DNA of 52,397 bases from Candidatus Siliceabacter maunaloa (GTDB lineage: Bacteria > Actinomycetota > Thermoleophilia > Solirubrobacterales > Solirubrobacteraceae): the NCBI GenBank assembly GCA_024330185.1, contig JANDLV010000027.1, forward strand, positions 1 to 52,397, read 5' to 3'. The notes below the pieces were generated by a model. The model did not search any database. It was not told where the DNA came from and saw only the letters and a program-made list of their open reading frames with translations. Below are positions 8,036 through 17,814 of the stretch, piece by piece. Position 1 is the first letter of the stretch; every line of letters starts with the position of its first letter. The position numbers and the translations under genes were made by a program.

Positions 8036-8452
8036 TCAGCCGCGTTCGGTCGGGGGGCGGCCCTCGGGGCGGCGCTCGGCACAGAGCGGGAGCGGGGCGC
8101 CGCCGGCGCCGGCGGGCTCGGCGCAGATCGGGACGCAGGGCTCGTCCAGGCCCGGACGGAAGCACTCGGCCCCGGGGGCGGGCTCGCCGCGCGGGCGGTC
8201 GAGGCCGAATCCGGGGCCGCCGAAGCGCGGGTTGAACTGGCTGCGGGGCGGGATGCCGGGCGGCGGCTGCCTGGGCGCCTGCGCGAAGTCCTCGCCCTTG
8301 AAGGGCAGCACAGCGATGGCGGGCTCGATGGTCTCGAGGGAGAACGTGGCGAGGCGCGGCGACTCCTGAGGCGCGGCGGGCATGATCACGGTGAGCAGCA
8401 GCGCGACCGCCGCGAGAGCGGTGAGGGCGGCGAGGAGCCGGCCGGGGCGCAT
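8036..8452 (-). CDS. Hypothetical membrane-anchored or secreted Pro-rich protein
   Basis: A 138-residue ORF from ATG 8452. The N-terminus is MRPGRLL followed by a hydrophobic stretch to about residue 28, then a Pro/Gly/Arg-rich region with four Cys residues near the C-terminus (AECFRPGLDEPCVPICAEP). It could be a signal peptide or one anchor helix. I do not recognise a family. It sits about 65 bases upstream of the HEPN gene on the same strand. Confidence 0.5.
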   Translation of the reverse strand: MRPGRLLAALTALAAVALLLTVIMPAAPQESPRLATFSLETIEPAIAVLPFKGEDFAQAPRQPPPGIPPRSQFNPRFGGPGFGLDRPRGEPAPGAECFRPGLDEPCVPICAEPAGAGGAPLPLCAERRPEGRPPTERG

Positions 8453-8559
8453 TGAGCAAGCGTATCGGCGCCACGATAGCCATGCGACGGTCTGCCAACC
8501 CCATCGTCACCGCCCGGGATCCGGGAAGCGCTCGCCTGACTACCGTTTCCCGGTACACG

Positions 8560-9981
8560 TCAACGATCGCTCGCCCGACGGTAGCGTTCCATGGCGCGCT
8601 CGCGCTCGGCCTTGTGGTCGACGACGGGCTCCGGGTAGTCGCCGCCGATACGTACCCCGGCCTCGCGCTGCTGGGCCTCGCTCAGCTTCCAGGGCTCGAA
8701 GAGGTGCTCGTCGGACACGCCGCGCAGCTCGGGAACCCACCTGCGCACGTACTCGCCCGTGGGGTCGAAGCGCTGACCCTGCAGCGTCGGGTTGTACATG
8801 CGCCGGAAGAAGGGCGCGGGGTCGGTGCCCACCGAGGCGATCCACTGCCAGTTGCCGTTGTTCTGCGCCGGCTCACCGTCGAGGAGAAGGCGCTCGAACC
8901 ATGCTTCGCCCTCGCGCCAGTCCAGGTGCAGGTCCTTGGTCAGGAACGACCCCACGGCCAGCCGCGCACGGTTGTGCATCCATCCTGTCGCGGCGAGCTG
9001 GCGCATGCCCGCGTCGACGATCGGATAGCCCGTCTCGCCGCGCTGCCAGGCGGCAAGCAGCTCTGGATCGGAGTCCCACTCCAGGTCGCGGTAGCGCTCC
9101 TGGAACTCCTGGCGAGCATTGGAGGGCCACATGAGCAGCACATGCGCGTAGAACTCGCGCCAGCACAGCTGGCGCACCCACGCTCCCGCGCCCTCCCCGC
9201 CGCGACCACGCGCGCGCTCCTCCAGCTCCCGCGGTGACAGGCAGCCCCAGCGCAGGTAGGGGGACAGGCAGGACGTGCCGCGCCGTCCCATGGCGTCCTG
9301 GCGGTCGGCGTAGTGCTCCACCCCACCGTCCAGCCACCGTGCCACCGCCCTGCGCGCCGCCGCCTCGCCCGGCTCCACCAGCGGCTCCCCTACCAGGCCT
9401 CCCTCATCGATCCCCAGCTCGCCGACCCCACCGGGAAGCCGGCCCCGGTGCACCTTCGACGGCAGCGGCGGAAGCGTCCGCGGTGCCCGCAGCACATCGC
9501 GACGCTCCATCTCCAGCCACGAGCGCCAGAACGGCGAGAACACGCTGTAGGGCTTGCCGCCCTTGGTCCGCGGCTTCGAGATGTCGACAACGTAGTTGCC
9601 GCCCGACGGCCGGGCCTCGACGCCGGCCTCCCTCAGCGCCTCGACCACGCGCCCGTCGCGCGCTCGCGCGTAGGGCCCGACGTCGCTGGTCCACAGCACC
9701 GTCCGCGCCCCGGCCTCGCCCGCCAGGGCCACCAGCTCGCGCTCCGGCGTCCCGTGGCGGACGACCAGCGCGCTACCCCGCTCGCGCAGCTCGTGGTCCA
9801 ACGCGTGCAGGCAGCCCAGGAGGAACCGCGTCCGTGACGCCGAGGGGAAGCGGCCGTGAAGCAGGGCGTCGTCCAGGACGAACACCGCCACCAGGCGCTC
9901 GAACTCCGCCGCTGCCGCGCGCAGGGCGGGGTGGTCGTGTACGCGCAGGTCGCGGCGAAACCAGAGGAGGGCGGTCTTCAT
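8560..9981 (-). CDS. phr: Deoxyribodipyrimidine photolyase (cryptochrome/photolyase family)
   Basis: A 473-residue class I-type photolyase repairing UV pyrimidine dimers using FADH-. The N-terminal LLWFRRDLRVHDHPALRAA opens the antenna-binding Rossmann domain; KPYSVFSPFW precedes the helical FAD domain. The C-terminal domain carries GYPIVDAGMRQLAATGWMHN, FLTKDL, GEPAQNNGNWQW and DPAPFFRRMYNPTLQGQ, all family landmarks for FAD and lesion binding. ATG 9981 is the first Met before the conserved start. The LON-domain gene begins 18 bases away on the other strand. Confidence 0.93.
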   Translation of the reverse strand: MKTALLWFRRDLRVHDHPALRAAAAEFERLVAVFVLDDALLHGRFPSASRTRFLLGCLHALDHELRERGSALVVRHGTPERELVALAGEAGARTVLWTSDVGPYARARDGRVVEALREAGVEARPSGGNYVVDISKPRTKGGKPYSVFSPFWRSWLEMERRDVLRAPRTLPPLPSKVHRGRLPGGVGELGIDEGGLVGEPLVEPGEAAARRAVARWLDGGVEHYADRQDAMGRRGTSCLSPYLRWGCLSPRELEERARGRGGEGAGAWVRQLCWREFYAHVLLMWPSNARQEFQERYRDLEWDSDPELLAAWQRGETGYPIVDAGMRQLAATGWMHNRARLAVGSFLTKDLHLDWREGEAWFERLLLDGEPAQNNGNWQWIASVGTDPAPFFRRMYNPTLQGQRFDPTGEYVRRWVPELRGVSDEHLFEPWKLSEAQQREAGVRIGGDYPEPVVDHKAERERAMERYRRASDR

Positions 9982-9999
9982 GGGACTACTGTCTACGGC

Positions 10000-10620
10000 G
10001 TGGCGCGCGTCGAGGACTTCCCCCTGTTCCCGCTGGGGATGGTGGCCCTCCCCCACGAGCTGGTGCCGCTGCACCTCTTCGAGGAGCGGTTCAAGGCCCT
10101 GGCCGCCGTGTGCCTCGAGCACGAGCGCGAGTTCGGCATCGTGTGGTCGACCGACGATGGCCTCAGGCCCGTGGGCTGCGCCTGCGAGATCACCGAGGTG
10201 CTCGAGCGCATGGACGACGGCCGCCTGAACGTCCTCACCCGCGGGACGCGCCCCTTCCGCGTGCTCGAAGAGCGCGACGACCTCCCCTACCCGGCCGCCG
10301 CCGTGGAGTTCCCGCCCGACAAGGAGGAGGAGCCCGACGCCGACATAGCGCGAGACGCCCGCACGGTCTACGCCGAGCTGGTGCGCCAGGCCACCGACGG
10401 CGAGCCCGACGAGGCCGAGCTGGCGGAGATGGACGCCTACGCCATGGCCGCGACCGTCGACTTCGGGCTGGACGCCAAGCAGGGCCTGCTCGACCTGCGT
10501 TCCGAGAACGCGCGGCTGCGCCTGGTCACCCGCCTGTTCCGCGCCGCGCTCAAGCGCCTGGACTTCGCCGACCGCGCGCAGGCCCGCGCGCGCTCCAACG
10601 GCAAGGTGCGGTTCTCCTGA
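10000..10620 (+). CDS. LON N-terminal (substrate-binding) domain protein
   Basis: A 206-residue protein consisting of a LON N-terminal domain only. FPLFPLGMVALPHELVPLHLFEERF is the family signature (quoted here as its parts FPLFPLGMVALPHE and PLHLFEERF), followed by FGIVWSTDDG, and a C-terminal helical part without AAA or protease domains. Stand-alone LON-domain proteins are widespread; substrate recognition or a chaperone-like role is assumed but not shown. GTG 10000 is the closest start to the conserved motif. Only 18 bases separate it from the divergent photolyase start. Confidence 0.85.
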   Translation: MARVEDFPLFPLGMVALPHELVPLHLFEERFKALAAVCLEHEREFGIVWSTDDGLRPVGCACEITEVLERMDDGRLNVLTRGTRPFRVLEERDDLPYPAAAVEFPPDKEEEPDADIARDARTVYAELVRQATDGEPDEAELAEMDAYAMAATVDFGLDAKQGLLDLRSENARLRLVTRLFRAALKRLDFADRAQARARSNGKVRFS

Positions 10621-10638
10621 GCGTCGCGGCCGCGCGGG

Positions 10639-12762
10639 TCAGTCGCCGAAGGCGCCGGCCAGCGGCGCGATGGCGCAGCCGCCGGGACCGCACCGGGGCG
10701 CCTGGCGCGGATCGCCGGCCGTGGCCAGCAGAGCGTCGCCGTCATCGACGCCCAGGCCGGTCAGCGCAGGGCCGGCGGGGAAGGTGAACGGCGTGAGCCG
10801 GTCGGTGCTGATGCGCAGGCGCAGCGCGCCGCTGGTGTTGGCCCCACCGAGCAGGCGACGCGTGCCCGCGTAGATCCGGCCGCGGTCGCCAACCGGCGTG
10901 AGGAAGTTCTTCGGCTCCTCCTCGGAGCCCAGTCGGTCGATCAGCGCGTTGTCGCCGTCCACCGTGTCCAGGCGCAGCTCGGAGCGCAGGCGGTCGCCGT
11001 CGCGCCACTCCCACGTGAAGGACATCCGCCGCCCGTACAGGTCGATGCCCGTCGGGCCAGGCACGCCGTCGTCGCCTCGGCTGCCGCCGGGCTGGCGATC
11101 CGACCGCCCGCCGTCGAGCGGGCGCACGTAGAGGTAGGGCAGGTCGCCGCGGCGGCCCTCGCGCGACTCGAAGACGCGGGCGAAGGCCACGTCATCGCGC
11201 CAGATGGAGGGCAGGAACTCCGAGAAGTCGCTGGTGCTCGCGCCCTCGAGCTCGGTCTCCTGGCCGGTGGCCAGGTCGAGGCGGAAGATGTCGCAGCGCC
11301 GGCCCGTGGCGCGCAGCAGCACCCCGCCGGCCCCATACTCGTCGGGCTCCTGCGCGCAGCGCGAGTAGGCGGCCACCACGCCGTCGTCCTCGGAGGGCCC
11401 GAGGTCGACGTCGAAAGGCACCGCCCGCGGCGGCACGGGCGCGGCGCCGACCCCGCCGTCGGGGTTGCGCAGGACGAGGCGATAGCCCGTGCCCTCCTCG
11501 AACGCGCTCCAGGCCGCCCAGCCGCCGAAGGCGTCGACCTCGGTGAGGCGCTGGGGCTGGGTGAGCGGGGGGCCGGGCGGCGGGGTCTCCTCCTCGACGG
11601 GCGGGGGCGGCTGCCCCGTCCCCGCCGGCGGCACGATGCGGATCACGCGGTCGTCGGTGCCGTTGCCGGTGAGTGCGTACAGCGCGCCGTCCGGCCCCTC
11701 GACGACATCGCGCACGCGCCCGAACCGGTCCTGGAGCAGCGCCTCGTTGATCGTCACCTGATCGCCGTCGAGGCGCAGGCGCTGGATGCGCTGGCCACGC
11801 AGGGCACCTATGAGGTAGTCGCCCGTCCACTGCGAGCCGGGCTGGCGCACGAAGATGGCGCCCGACGGCGCGATCGTCGAGTACGTCGTCAGAGGACTGA
11901 TGAACGGTTCGGGATGGTTCGGCCCCACGGCGTCGGGCCAGCCGTAGTTGCCGCCCCGCACGATGCGGTTGACCTCGTCGTTGCCCGTGGGCCCGTGCTC
12001 GTTGGCGTAGAGCTGGCCGGTGCCCGGCTGGAAGTCCAGCCCCTGCGGGTTGCGGTGCCCGCGGCTGACCTCCTCGAGGCCGTCGCCTCCGCCCCGATAG
12101 CCGCTTGGCGGCAGGCGCAGGATCTTGCCCGCGTACGTGGCCGGGTCCCCGGCGTCGAAGGCGACCTGCGCGGAGGCGGGCGCCGCCGCGTCCCCTGTGG
12201 TGATGTAGAGGAAGCCGTCGGGCCCGATGGCCAGGCGCCCGCCGTTGTGGATGTTCGCCGCTGGGATGCCGCCCACCACGACGGCCTGGTCGACCAGGCG
12301 GTCGCCGTCGAAGCGGTAGCGCAGGACCTGGTTGGCGCTCTGGTCGGGCAGGGTGCGGTAGAGGTAGACGAAGGCGTTCTGGGCGAAGGCGGGGTCCAGC
12401 ACGAGGCCCAGCGAGCCGCCCTCACCTTCGCCGACCTCGATGGTCAGCGCGTTGCCGGCGATGCTCCCGTCGGTGGCCAGCAGCCGCACCCGCCCGGGCC
12501 GCTCGGTGAGCAGCGCGCGGCGGTCGGGCAGGAAGGCCAGCTCCCACGGCTGCTGGAGGCCCGAGGTATATGTGGACACCTGCGGCTCGCCGTCGGTGCG
12601 CACCGGCTCCTGCGCGGCCGCGGGCGCGGCGACCGCGAGGGCCAGCAGGAGGGTCAGGAGCGCGGTGGACCGGGCGATGGCGCGAGGGTACCGGGCCCGC
12701 CGCCGGGAGACGCCAGCACCGGGCGCCGGCGCCCCGGCGGGCGGCCCTCCGCGGCCAACCAC
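10639..12762 (-). CDS. PQQ-dependent sugar dehydrogenase-like (GSDH family) secreted protein
   Basis: A large exported protein (about 707 residues from GTG 12762). A signal-like core (TALLTLLLALAVAAPAAAQ) follows a long Arg-rich n-region. The next ~350 residues form a six-bladed soluble aldose dehydrogenase propeller: LQQPWELAFLPD, GSLGLVLDPAF, SRGHRNPQGLDFQPG, YANEHGPTGNDEVN, GGNYGWPD, VRDVVEGPDGALYALT. A Pro-rich linker then leads to ~330 residues of unassigned beta-rich sequence, an unusual extension. No ATG/GTG/TTG lies closer than GTG 12762, which overlaps the EamA gene by 109 bases, so a non-canonical internal start near 12680 is possible. Confidence 0.8.
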   Translation of the reverse strand: MVGRGGPPAGAPAPGAGVSRRRARYPRAIARSTALLTLLLALAVAAPAAAQEPVRTDGEPQVSTYTSGLQQPWELAFLPDRRALLTERPGRVRLLATDGSIAGNALTIEVGEGEGGSLGLVLDPAFAQNAFVYLYRTLPDQSANQVLRYRFDGDRLVDQAVVVGGIPAANIHNGGRLAIGPDGFLYITTGDAAAPASAQVAFDAGDPATYAGKILRLPPSGYRGGGDGLEEVSRGHRNPQGLDFQPGTGQLYANEHGPTGNDEVNRIVRGGNYGWPDAVGPNHPEPFISPLTTYSTIAPSGAIFVRQPGSQWTGDYLIGALRGQRIQRLRLDGDQVTINEALLQDRFGRVRDVVEGPDGALYALTGNGTDDRVIRIVPPAGTGQPPPPVEEETPPPGPPLTQPQRLTEVDAFGGWAAWSAFEEGTGYRLVLRNPDGGVGAAPVPPRAVPFDVDLGPSEDDGVVAAYSRCAQEPDEYGAGGVLLRATGRRCDIFRLDLATGQETELEGASTSDFSEFLPSIWRDDVAFARVFESREGRRGDLPYLYVRPLDGGRSDRQPGGSRGDDGVPGPTGIDLYGRRMSFTWEWRDGDRLRSELRLDTVDGDNALIDRLGSEEEPKNFLTPVGDRGRIYAGTRRLLGGANTSGALRLRISTDRLTPFTFPAGPALTGLGVDDGDALLATAGDPRQAPRCGPGGCAIAPLAGAFGD

Positions 12763-13592
12763 GAGCCGGCCAGGATGAGGCCCAGCCCGGCCAGCGTGCC
12801 CGGCCCGAACGGCTCGTCCAGCAACAGCACGCCGTAGAGCACGGCGAACACGGGCGCGAGGTAGGTGACCAGCGCCGCGCGCGCCGGGCCCACGTCCGCG
12901 ATGAGGGTGTAGTAGACGAGGAAGGCGATCCCCGTTCCCCCCACGCCCAGCGCGAGCATCGCCGCGACCGTGCCGCCGCCAGGCGCCGCGGGCGGGAAGA
13001 AGGGCAGCAGCGGCAGCGTCATCAGCGTCGAGATCACCATGGTCGCCGCTGCCACGGCCACCGGTGGTGTGCCGCTCAGGCGCCGCTTGAGGTACAGGCC
13101 CCCGCCCGCATAGCAGAGCCCCGCGCCCAGCACGGCGAATCCGCCCAGCAGGGCCAGCGTGTCGCCCGACAGGTCGACGCCGAACAGCAGCCCGATGCCC
13201 ACGATGCCCCCGGCCACGCCGACCAGCCCCCAGCCGCGCGCCCGCTCCTCGGGGTCCAGCCAGGCGGCCAGCAGCACGAGGAAGATCGGCGCCGAGGAGA
13301 CCAGGATGCCGGTCAGCGAGCTGGCGATGTGCTCCTCCCCCCAGGAGATGAGCAGGAAGGGCACCGCGACCTGCACGCCGGCCAGGACGCTCAGCGCCCC
13401 CAGGCGCCCGCGCAGGCCGCGCAGCGCGTCGCGGTGCAGCGCGATGGGGATGAGCACCAGCGCGGCCAGCAGGGTGCGCCCGAAGACCACACCCGCCGGC
13501 CCGAGGTCGTCCAGGGAGACCTTGATGAACAGGTACGACGCACCCCACAGCGAGGCCAGGAAGGCCAGGAGGATCCAGGCTCGTCGTCCCAC
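12654..13592 (-). CDS. EamA/DMT-family transporter
   Basis: A 312-residue protein with about ten membrane segments in two EamA repeats. The first opens WILLAFLASLWGASYLFIKV and the second contains YAGGGLYLKRRLSGTPPVAV and LAPVFAVLYGVLLLDEPF, typical drug/metabolite transporter landmarks. Probable exporter of a small metabolite; substrate not predictable. GTG 13592. The C-terminal ~25 residues are Pro/Gly/Arg-rich and overlap the 5' end of the sugar dehydrogenase gene. It follows fbiC by about 34 bases on the opposite reading direction relative to nothing else, so the two may be co-transcribed. Confidence 0.85.
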   Translation of the reverse strand: MGRRAWILLAFLASLWGASYLFIKVSLDDLGPAGVVFGRTLLAALVLIPIALHRDALRGLRGRLGALSVLAGVQVAVPFLLISWGEEHIASSLTGILVSSAPIFLVLLAAWLDPEERARGWGLVGVAGGIVGIGLLFGVDLSGDTLALLGGFAVLGAGLCYAGGGLYLKRRLSGTPPVAVAAATMVISTLMTLPLLPFFPPAAPGGGTVAAMLALGVGGTGIAFLVYYTLIADVGPARAALVTYLAPVFAVLYGVLLLDEPFGPGTLAGLGLILAGSWLAAEGRPPGRRRPVLASPGGGPGTLAPSPGPPRS

Positions 13593-13626
13593 GCCTCCAC
13601 GGTAGGGCGCGCCGGACGAACCGCGG

Positions 13627-15912
13627 CTACGCCACCACGCTGAGCCGCTCGCGCCGCCCGTACAGGGTGGTGCGCTCCTCGAGGGGGCGGCCGACGCGGC
13701 CGGCGACCTCGCGCAGCTGGGCCTCCTCGACGCCCTGGCCGTGGCTCGCCCCCGCCGCGCGGGAGATGTTCTCGTCCATCAGGGTGCCGCCGAGGTCGTT
13801 GACGCCGGCGCGCAGGAGCTGGGCGGCGCCGTCGAGGCCGACCTTCACCCAGGAGCACTGGACGTTGTCGATCCACCCGTGCAGCGCGATGCGCCCCACG
13901 GCGTGCATGAGCACGGTCTCGCGGAAGGTCGGCCCGCGCCGGGCCCGGCCGCGCAGGTAGAGGGGCGCGGCCATGTGCACGAAGGGCAGGGGCACGAACT
14001 CGGTGAAGCCGCCGGTCTCCTGCTGGAGCCCGCGGGCGCGCAGGAGGTGGCGCGCCCAGGAGACCGGCTGCTCGACGGCGCCGAACATGATCGTCACGTT
14101 GGAGCGCAGGCCCACACGATGGGCCGTGCGGTGGGCCTCCAGCCACTCGTCGGTGGTCACCTTGTCGGGGCACAGGATCGCCCGCACCGGGTCGTCGAGG
14201 ATCTCGGCCGCAGTGCCGGGCAGCGAGCGCAGGCCGGCGGCCATCATCCGGCGCAGGTAGTCCTCCAGCGGCTCGCCCAGGCGCCGCGCGCCCTCGGTGA
14301 CCTCCAGGGCGGTGAAGCCGTGGATGTGGATGTCGGGCACGGCCTCCTTGACCGCCCGGCAGACGCGCTCGTAGAAGTCGCCGTCGAAGGTCGGGTGGAT
14401 GCCGCCCTGCAGGCACACCTCGGTGGCGCCCGCCTCCCACGCCTCGACGGCGCGCTGGGCGACCTGCGCCTCGGTGAGCAGGTACGGCCGTCCGCGCAGG
14501 TTGAGGCTCAGCGGGCCCTTGGCGAACGCGCAGAACGTGCACCTGTAGGTGCACACGTTGGTGTAGTTGACGTTGCGGGTGCGCACGTAGGTTACCACGT
14601 CGCCTACGGTCTCGCGCCGCAGCGCGTCGGCCGCCTGCCCCACAGCGGCGACCTCGGGCCCGCGCGCGGTGAAGAGGGTCACCAGCTCGGCCTCGCCCGG
14701 CTCCTGGCCGACGCGCACGCCCTCGAGAACCTCGCCCACGGCGCCGGCGGCCCGCGCGCGCCGGCCGGACAGCAGGGCGGGTGGACGCACGTCGCCGCCC
14801 GAGCACCACGCCGTGGAGCGCCGGCCCACCAGGCGCACCTCTGCGCCGTCGCCGACGTTGGTGGCGTCCTCGGTGCGCTGGGGCAGCAGCGCGCCCGGGT
14901 CGTCGCGCCCCAGGCCCTCGGCGTCCATGCGGTCCAGCACCGCGAAGCGCATGCGCTCGGCCTGCCAGCGCTCTGGCTCGAGCGCATAGCGCGGGTACAG
15001 CGTGAGGCGCGGCGCCAGGACGCGGCCGCGGGCCTCGGTGACCTCGCGCAGGCGCTCGACCGCCGGCCACGGCCGCTCCGGGTTGACGTGATCGGCGGTG
15101 ACCGGCGACACGCCGCCCCAGTCGTCGATGCCCGCGTCCAGCAGCGCGCCGAAGTCGTCGGACAGGTTGGGGGGCGCCTGCAGGTGGACGTCGGGCGGGA
15201 GGATCGTGCGCGCCAGCGCGATGGCCTCCAGGAGGTCCTCGGTCGGACACGGCGGGTGGTCGCGCATCGCCGTACCCGCCTTGGGCAGGAAGTTCTGGAC
15301 GATGACCTCCTGCACGTGGCCGTGGCGGGCGTGGGAGGCGGCGATGGCCTCCAGGGCCTCGGCGCGGTCGGCGCGGCTCTCGCCGATGCCCACCAGGATC
15401 CCCGTGGTGAAGGGGATGGCCAGCTTGCCGGCGGCCTCCAAGGTGGCCAGGCGCCGCGAGGGGTGCTTGTCGGGCGCGCCGCGGTGGCAGGGCAGGTCGG
15501 CGTTGAGCGACTCGAGCATCATGCCCTGGGAGGCGGTGACCTCGCGCAGCACGGCCAGCTCGTCGCGCGACAGCGCGCCGGCGTTGGCGTGGGGCAGCAG
15601 CCCCGTCTCGCTGACCACCAGCTCGCACATCGCCACCAGGTAGTCGACGGTCGTCGCGTAGCCGTGGTCGGCCAGCCAGGTCCGCGCCACGTCGTAGCGG
15701 GCCTCGGGCGCCTCGCCCAGGGTGAACAGTGCCTCGTGGCAGCCCGCCTGCGCCCCGCGCAGCGCGAGGTCCACGACCTCTTCGGGCGTCAGGAACGGCG
15801 CCTCCAGACGCTTGGGCGGCTGGGCGAACGTGCAGTACCAGCACCCGTCGCGACAGAGCTGTGTCAGGGGGATGAAGACCTTCGGCGAGTAGGTGACGCG
15901 CAGCGTGCTCAT
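13627..15912 (-). CDS. fbiC: FO synthase, fused CofG/CofH radical SAM protein (coenzyme F420 biosynthesis)
   Basis: A 761-residue two-domain radical SAM enzyme making 7,8-didemethyl-8-hydroxy-5-deazariboflavin, the F420 chromophore precursor, from tyrosine and a flavin precursor. The CofG-like half carries C20-x3-C24-x2-C27 (CRDGCWYC) and the CofH-like half C454-x3-C458-x2-C461 (CTYRCTFC), each binding a 4Fe-4S cluster. NVNYTNVC and [11 protein letters not shown] are CofH-type motifs. This fused form is typical of actinobacteria. GTG/ATG start at 15912 gives the expected N-terminus. It diverges from the hrpA pseudogene. Confidence 0.95.
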   Translation of the reverse strand: MSTLRVTYSPKVFIPLTQLCRDGCWYCTFAQPPKRLEAPFLTPEEVVDLALRGAQAGCHEALFTLGEAPEARYDVARTWLADHGYATTVDYLVAMCELVVSETGLLPHANAGALSRDELAVLREVTASQGMMLESLNADLPCHRGAPDKHPSRRLATLEAAGKLAIPFTTGILVGIGESRADRAEALEAIAASHARHGHVQEVIVQNFLPKAGTAMRDHPPCPTEDLLEAIALARTILPPDVHLQAPPNLSDDFGALLDAGIDDWGGVSPVTADHVNPERPWPAVERLREVTEARGRVLAPRLTLYPRYALEPERWQAERMRFAVLDRMDAEGLGRDDPGALLPQRTEDATNVGDGAEVRLVGRRSTAWCSGGDVRPPALLSGRRARAAGAVGEVLEGVRVGQEPGEAELVTLFTARGPEVAAVGQAADALRRETVGDVVTYVRTRNVNYTNVCTYRCTFCAFAKGPLSLNLRGRPYLLTEAQVAQRAVEAWEAGATEVCLQGGIHPTFDGDFYERVCRAVKEAVPDIHIHGFTALEVTEGARRLGEPLEDYLRRMMAAGLRSLPGTAAEILDDPVRAILCPDKVTTDEWLEAHRTAHRVGLRSNVTIMFGAVEQPVSWARHLLRARGLQQETGGFTEFVPLPFVHMAAPLYLRGRARRGPTFRETVLMHAVGRIALHGWIDNVQCSWVKVGLDGAAQLLRAGVNDLGGTLMDENISRAAGASHGQGVEEAQLREVAGRVGRPLEERTTLYGRRERLSVVA

Positions 15913-16084
15913 CGGTCATCCTCACGGTACAGGCGGGCGCGGGGAGGCCTGCACCCTCAGGGGGGCAGGCCCCGAGGGCGCCTCGCGCGACGCCCGCGTA
16001 GCCTCGGCGTATGCCACCCGCTCGCGGCGCCCGTCACCACCCGCGCCCGATGCCCAGGGGCGCCTCGCCCGCCGCCGGGCGGCG

Positions 16085-17507
16085 GTGCCGGCCCTCACTT
16101 ATCCGCCCGAGCTGCCGGTCACCGCGTGCCGCGAGGAGCTGCTGGACGCCATCGGCGGCCACCAGGTCGTCGTGGTGGCCGGCGAGACCGGCTCGGGCAA
16201 GACGACGCAGCTCCCCAAGCTCTGCCTGGAGCTGGGACGTGGCGTCGAGGGCACCATCGCCCACACCCAGCCCCGCCGGCTCGCCGGCTCGCACCGTGGC
16301 CCAGCGCATCGCCGAGGAGCTGGAGGTCGAGCTGGGCGGAACGGTGGGCTACGCGGTGCGCTTCACCGACCGCAGCCGCGACGACACGCTCGTGCGGCTG
16401 ATGACCGACGGCCTGCTGCTGGCCGAGATCCGCCGCGACCCGCTGCTGCGCCGCTACGACACCGTGATCGTCGACGAGGCCCACGAGCGCAGCCTCAACG
16501 TCGACTTCCTGCTGGGCTACCTCAAGCGCATCCTGCCGCGACGGCCCGACCTCAAGCTCATCATCACGTCGGCGACCATCGACCCCCAGCGCTTCAGCGC
16601 CCACTTCGACGATGCGCCCGTGGTCGAGGTCTCCGGGCGCACCTACCCGGTGGAGGTCCGCCACCGGCCGCTCGCCGACCCCGCCTACGAGGACGCCGGC
16701 GCCGACCGCGACCCGGCCGAGGCGATCGGCGACGCCGTCGACGAGCTGGTCGGGGAGGGCCCGGGCGACGCTGCGCGGCGTGTGCATCCCGCCCGACGCG
16801 TGGGACCCCGACCGCCTGCCCGCCCATCTACGCATGCGCTTCCGCGTCGAGGACGAGGGCGGCGAGCCGGTCGCCGAGGCCGACGATCTCGACGCGCTGC
16901 GCGAGAACCTTCGCCCCCGACTGCGCGCGCGGCTGGCGCAGGCAGGCCGCCGCGGGCTACGAGCGCCACGGCCTCGTTCCAGGCCGGGCCGCCGGAGGGC
17001 TTCGCGGCGCTGCGCGACGGAGTCGCCGCCGGCCTGCCCGAGGCGACCGCGCAAATGGTCGACCGCGTCGTGCGTGTTCTCGATGTCGCGCGCGCGGCGC
17101 GGGCCGCCTTGGACGGTCTCACGGCGCCAGCGCTCCAGCCCGCCGGCCAGGACGTGGACGCGCAGCTCCGTCGCCTGCTGCCCGACGGCTTCGTCGCCAC
17201 CACCGGCGCCGGCCGCCTGGCCGACCTCGAGCGCCACGTCGAAGGCGCACTGCGCCGCGTCCAGCGCCTGCCCGACGCCGTCGCCACCGACCGCATGGGC
17301 GCAGTCCACGAGCTCGAGCACGAGCACGCTCACGCCGCCCTACTCGCGTCCCGGCCAAGCGGCCACCCGCTCCCCGAGCAGCTCGCCGAGGTCCCCTGGC
17401 TCCTCGAGGAGCTGCGCGTCAGCCTCTTCGCCCAGGGGGTCGGCGCCCGCGGCCCCGTCTCGGCCAAGCGCATCCGTCGGGTGCTGGCCGAGGCGCGGAC
17501 GCCGTAG
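16085..17507 (+). pseudogene. hrpA: hrpA-like DEAH RNA helicase, internally deleted and frameshifted
   Basis: HrpA homology runs through three reading frames. From GTG 16085 the frame gives [20 protein letters not shown] and Walker [14 protein letters not shown]. Near 16285-16300 a +1 shift moves it to the frame reading [15 protein letters not shown], the DEAH box ([10 protein letters not shown]) and SATIDPQRF. At about 16770 the sequence jumps to the C-terminal domain in a third frame ([20 protein letters not shown]), then back near 16970 to [20 protein letters not shown] and a normal end at 17507. The second RecA domain and HA2/OB region, several hundred residues, are absent. Full HrpA is about 1300 residues; this stretch encodes about 470. 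It cannot be a functional helicase. Confidence 0.88.
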
Positions 17508-17560
17508 GACACGGGCCGCACGCTTCGGGGGTGTTGGCTAGGGGCTGGACCGGCGCCCTT

Positions 17561-17586
17561 ACGTATGCGTGACGTAGTATGTAGGT
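17561..17586 (+). promoter_or_regulatory. Candidate leaderless promoter/operator of vapBC-1
   Basis: A -10-like TAGTAT at 17575-17580 ends six bases before the antitoxin ATG, so transcription would begin at or next to the start codon. Two ACGTA half-sites eleven bases apart (17561 and 17572) overlap it, about one helical turn, and could be ribbon-helix-helix antitoxin sites. No clear -35 is seen. Confidence 0.4.
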
Positions 17587-17814
17587 ATGAGCATCGCAAA
17601 GGTTCGCAAGACGCTGACGCTCGACCCTGAGCTCGTAGAGGCGCTGGGAGACGACCACGCCGGGCTGTCATCCACCGTCAACGCCATCCTGCGCGAAGAG
17701 GTGGAACGCCGTCAGCGCCTGGAGGCGCTGTCCGCACTGCTCATCCGCCTCGAGACTGAACGAGGGCCGGTGGACCAGGGGCGGGTGACGGAGTTCCGCC
17801 GTCTGCTGCAGTGA
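17587..17814 (+). CDS. VapB-like ribbon-helix-helix antitoxin
   Basis: A 75-residue protein: a short N-terminal beta strand (KVRKTLTLDPELVEAL) followed by two helices (GLSSTVNAILREEVERR), the ribbon-helix-helix DNA-binding pattern, and a charged C-terminal helix that would bind the toxin. ATG 17587, no Shine-Dalgarno sequence. Its TGA overlaps the GTG of the PIN gene (GTGA). It follows the decayed hrpA gene directly. Confidence 0.8.
   Translation: MSIAKVRKTLTLDPELVEALGDDHAGLSSTVNAILREEVERRQRLEALSALLIRLETERGPVDQGRVTEFRRLLQ

Noticed and set aside
12763-13548. Upstream extension of the sugar dehydrogenase to ~969 residues
   Set aside because: The extra part is an alternative frame of the EamA transporter gene and has no protein-like pattern; the signal peptide marks the true N-terminus.
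13741-16401. Long plus-strand open frame opposite fbiC
   Set aside because: Antisense shadow of the radical SAM gene with no recognisable protein features; it also runs into the hrpA pseudogene.
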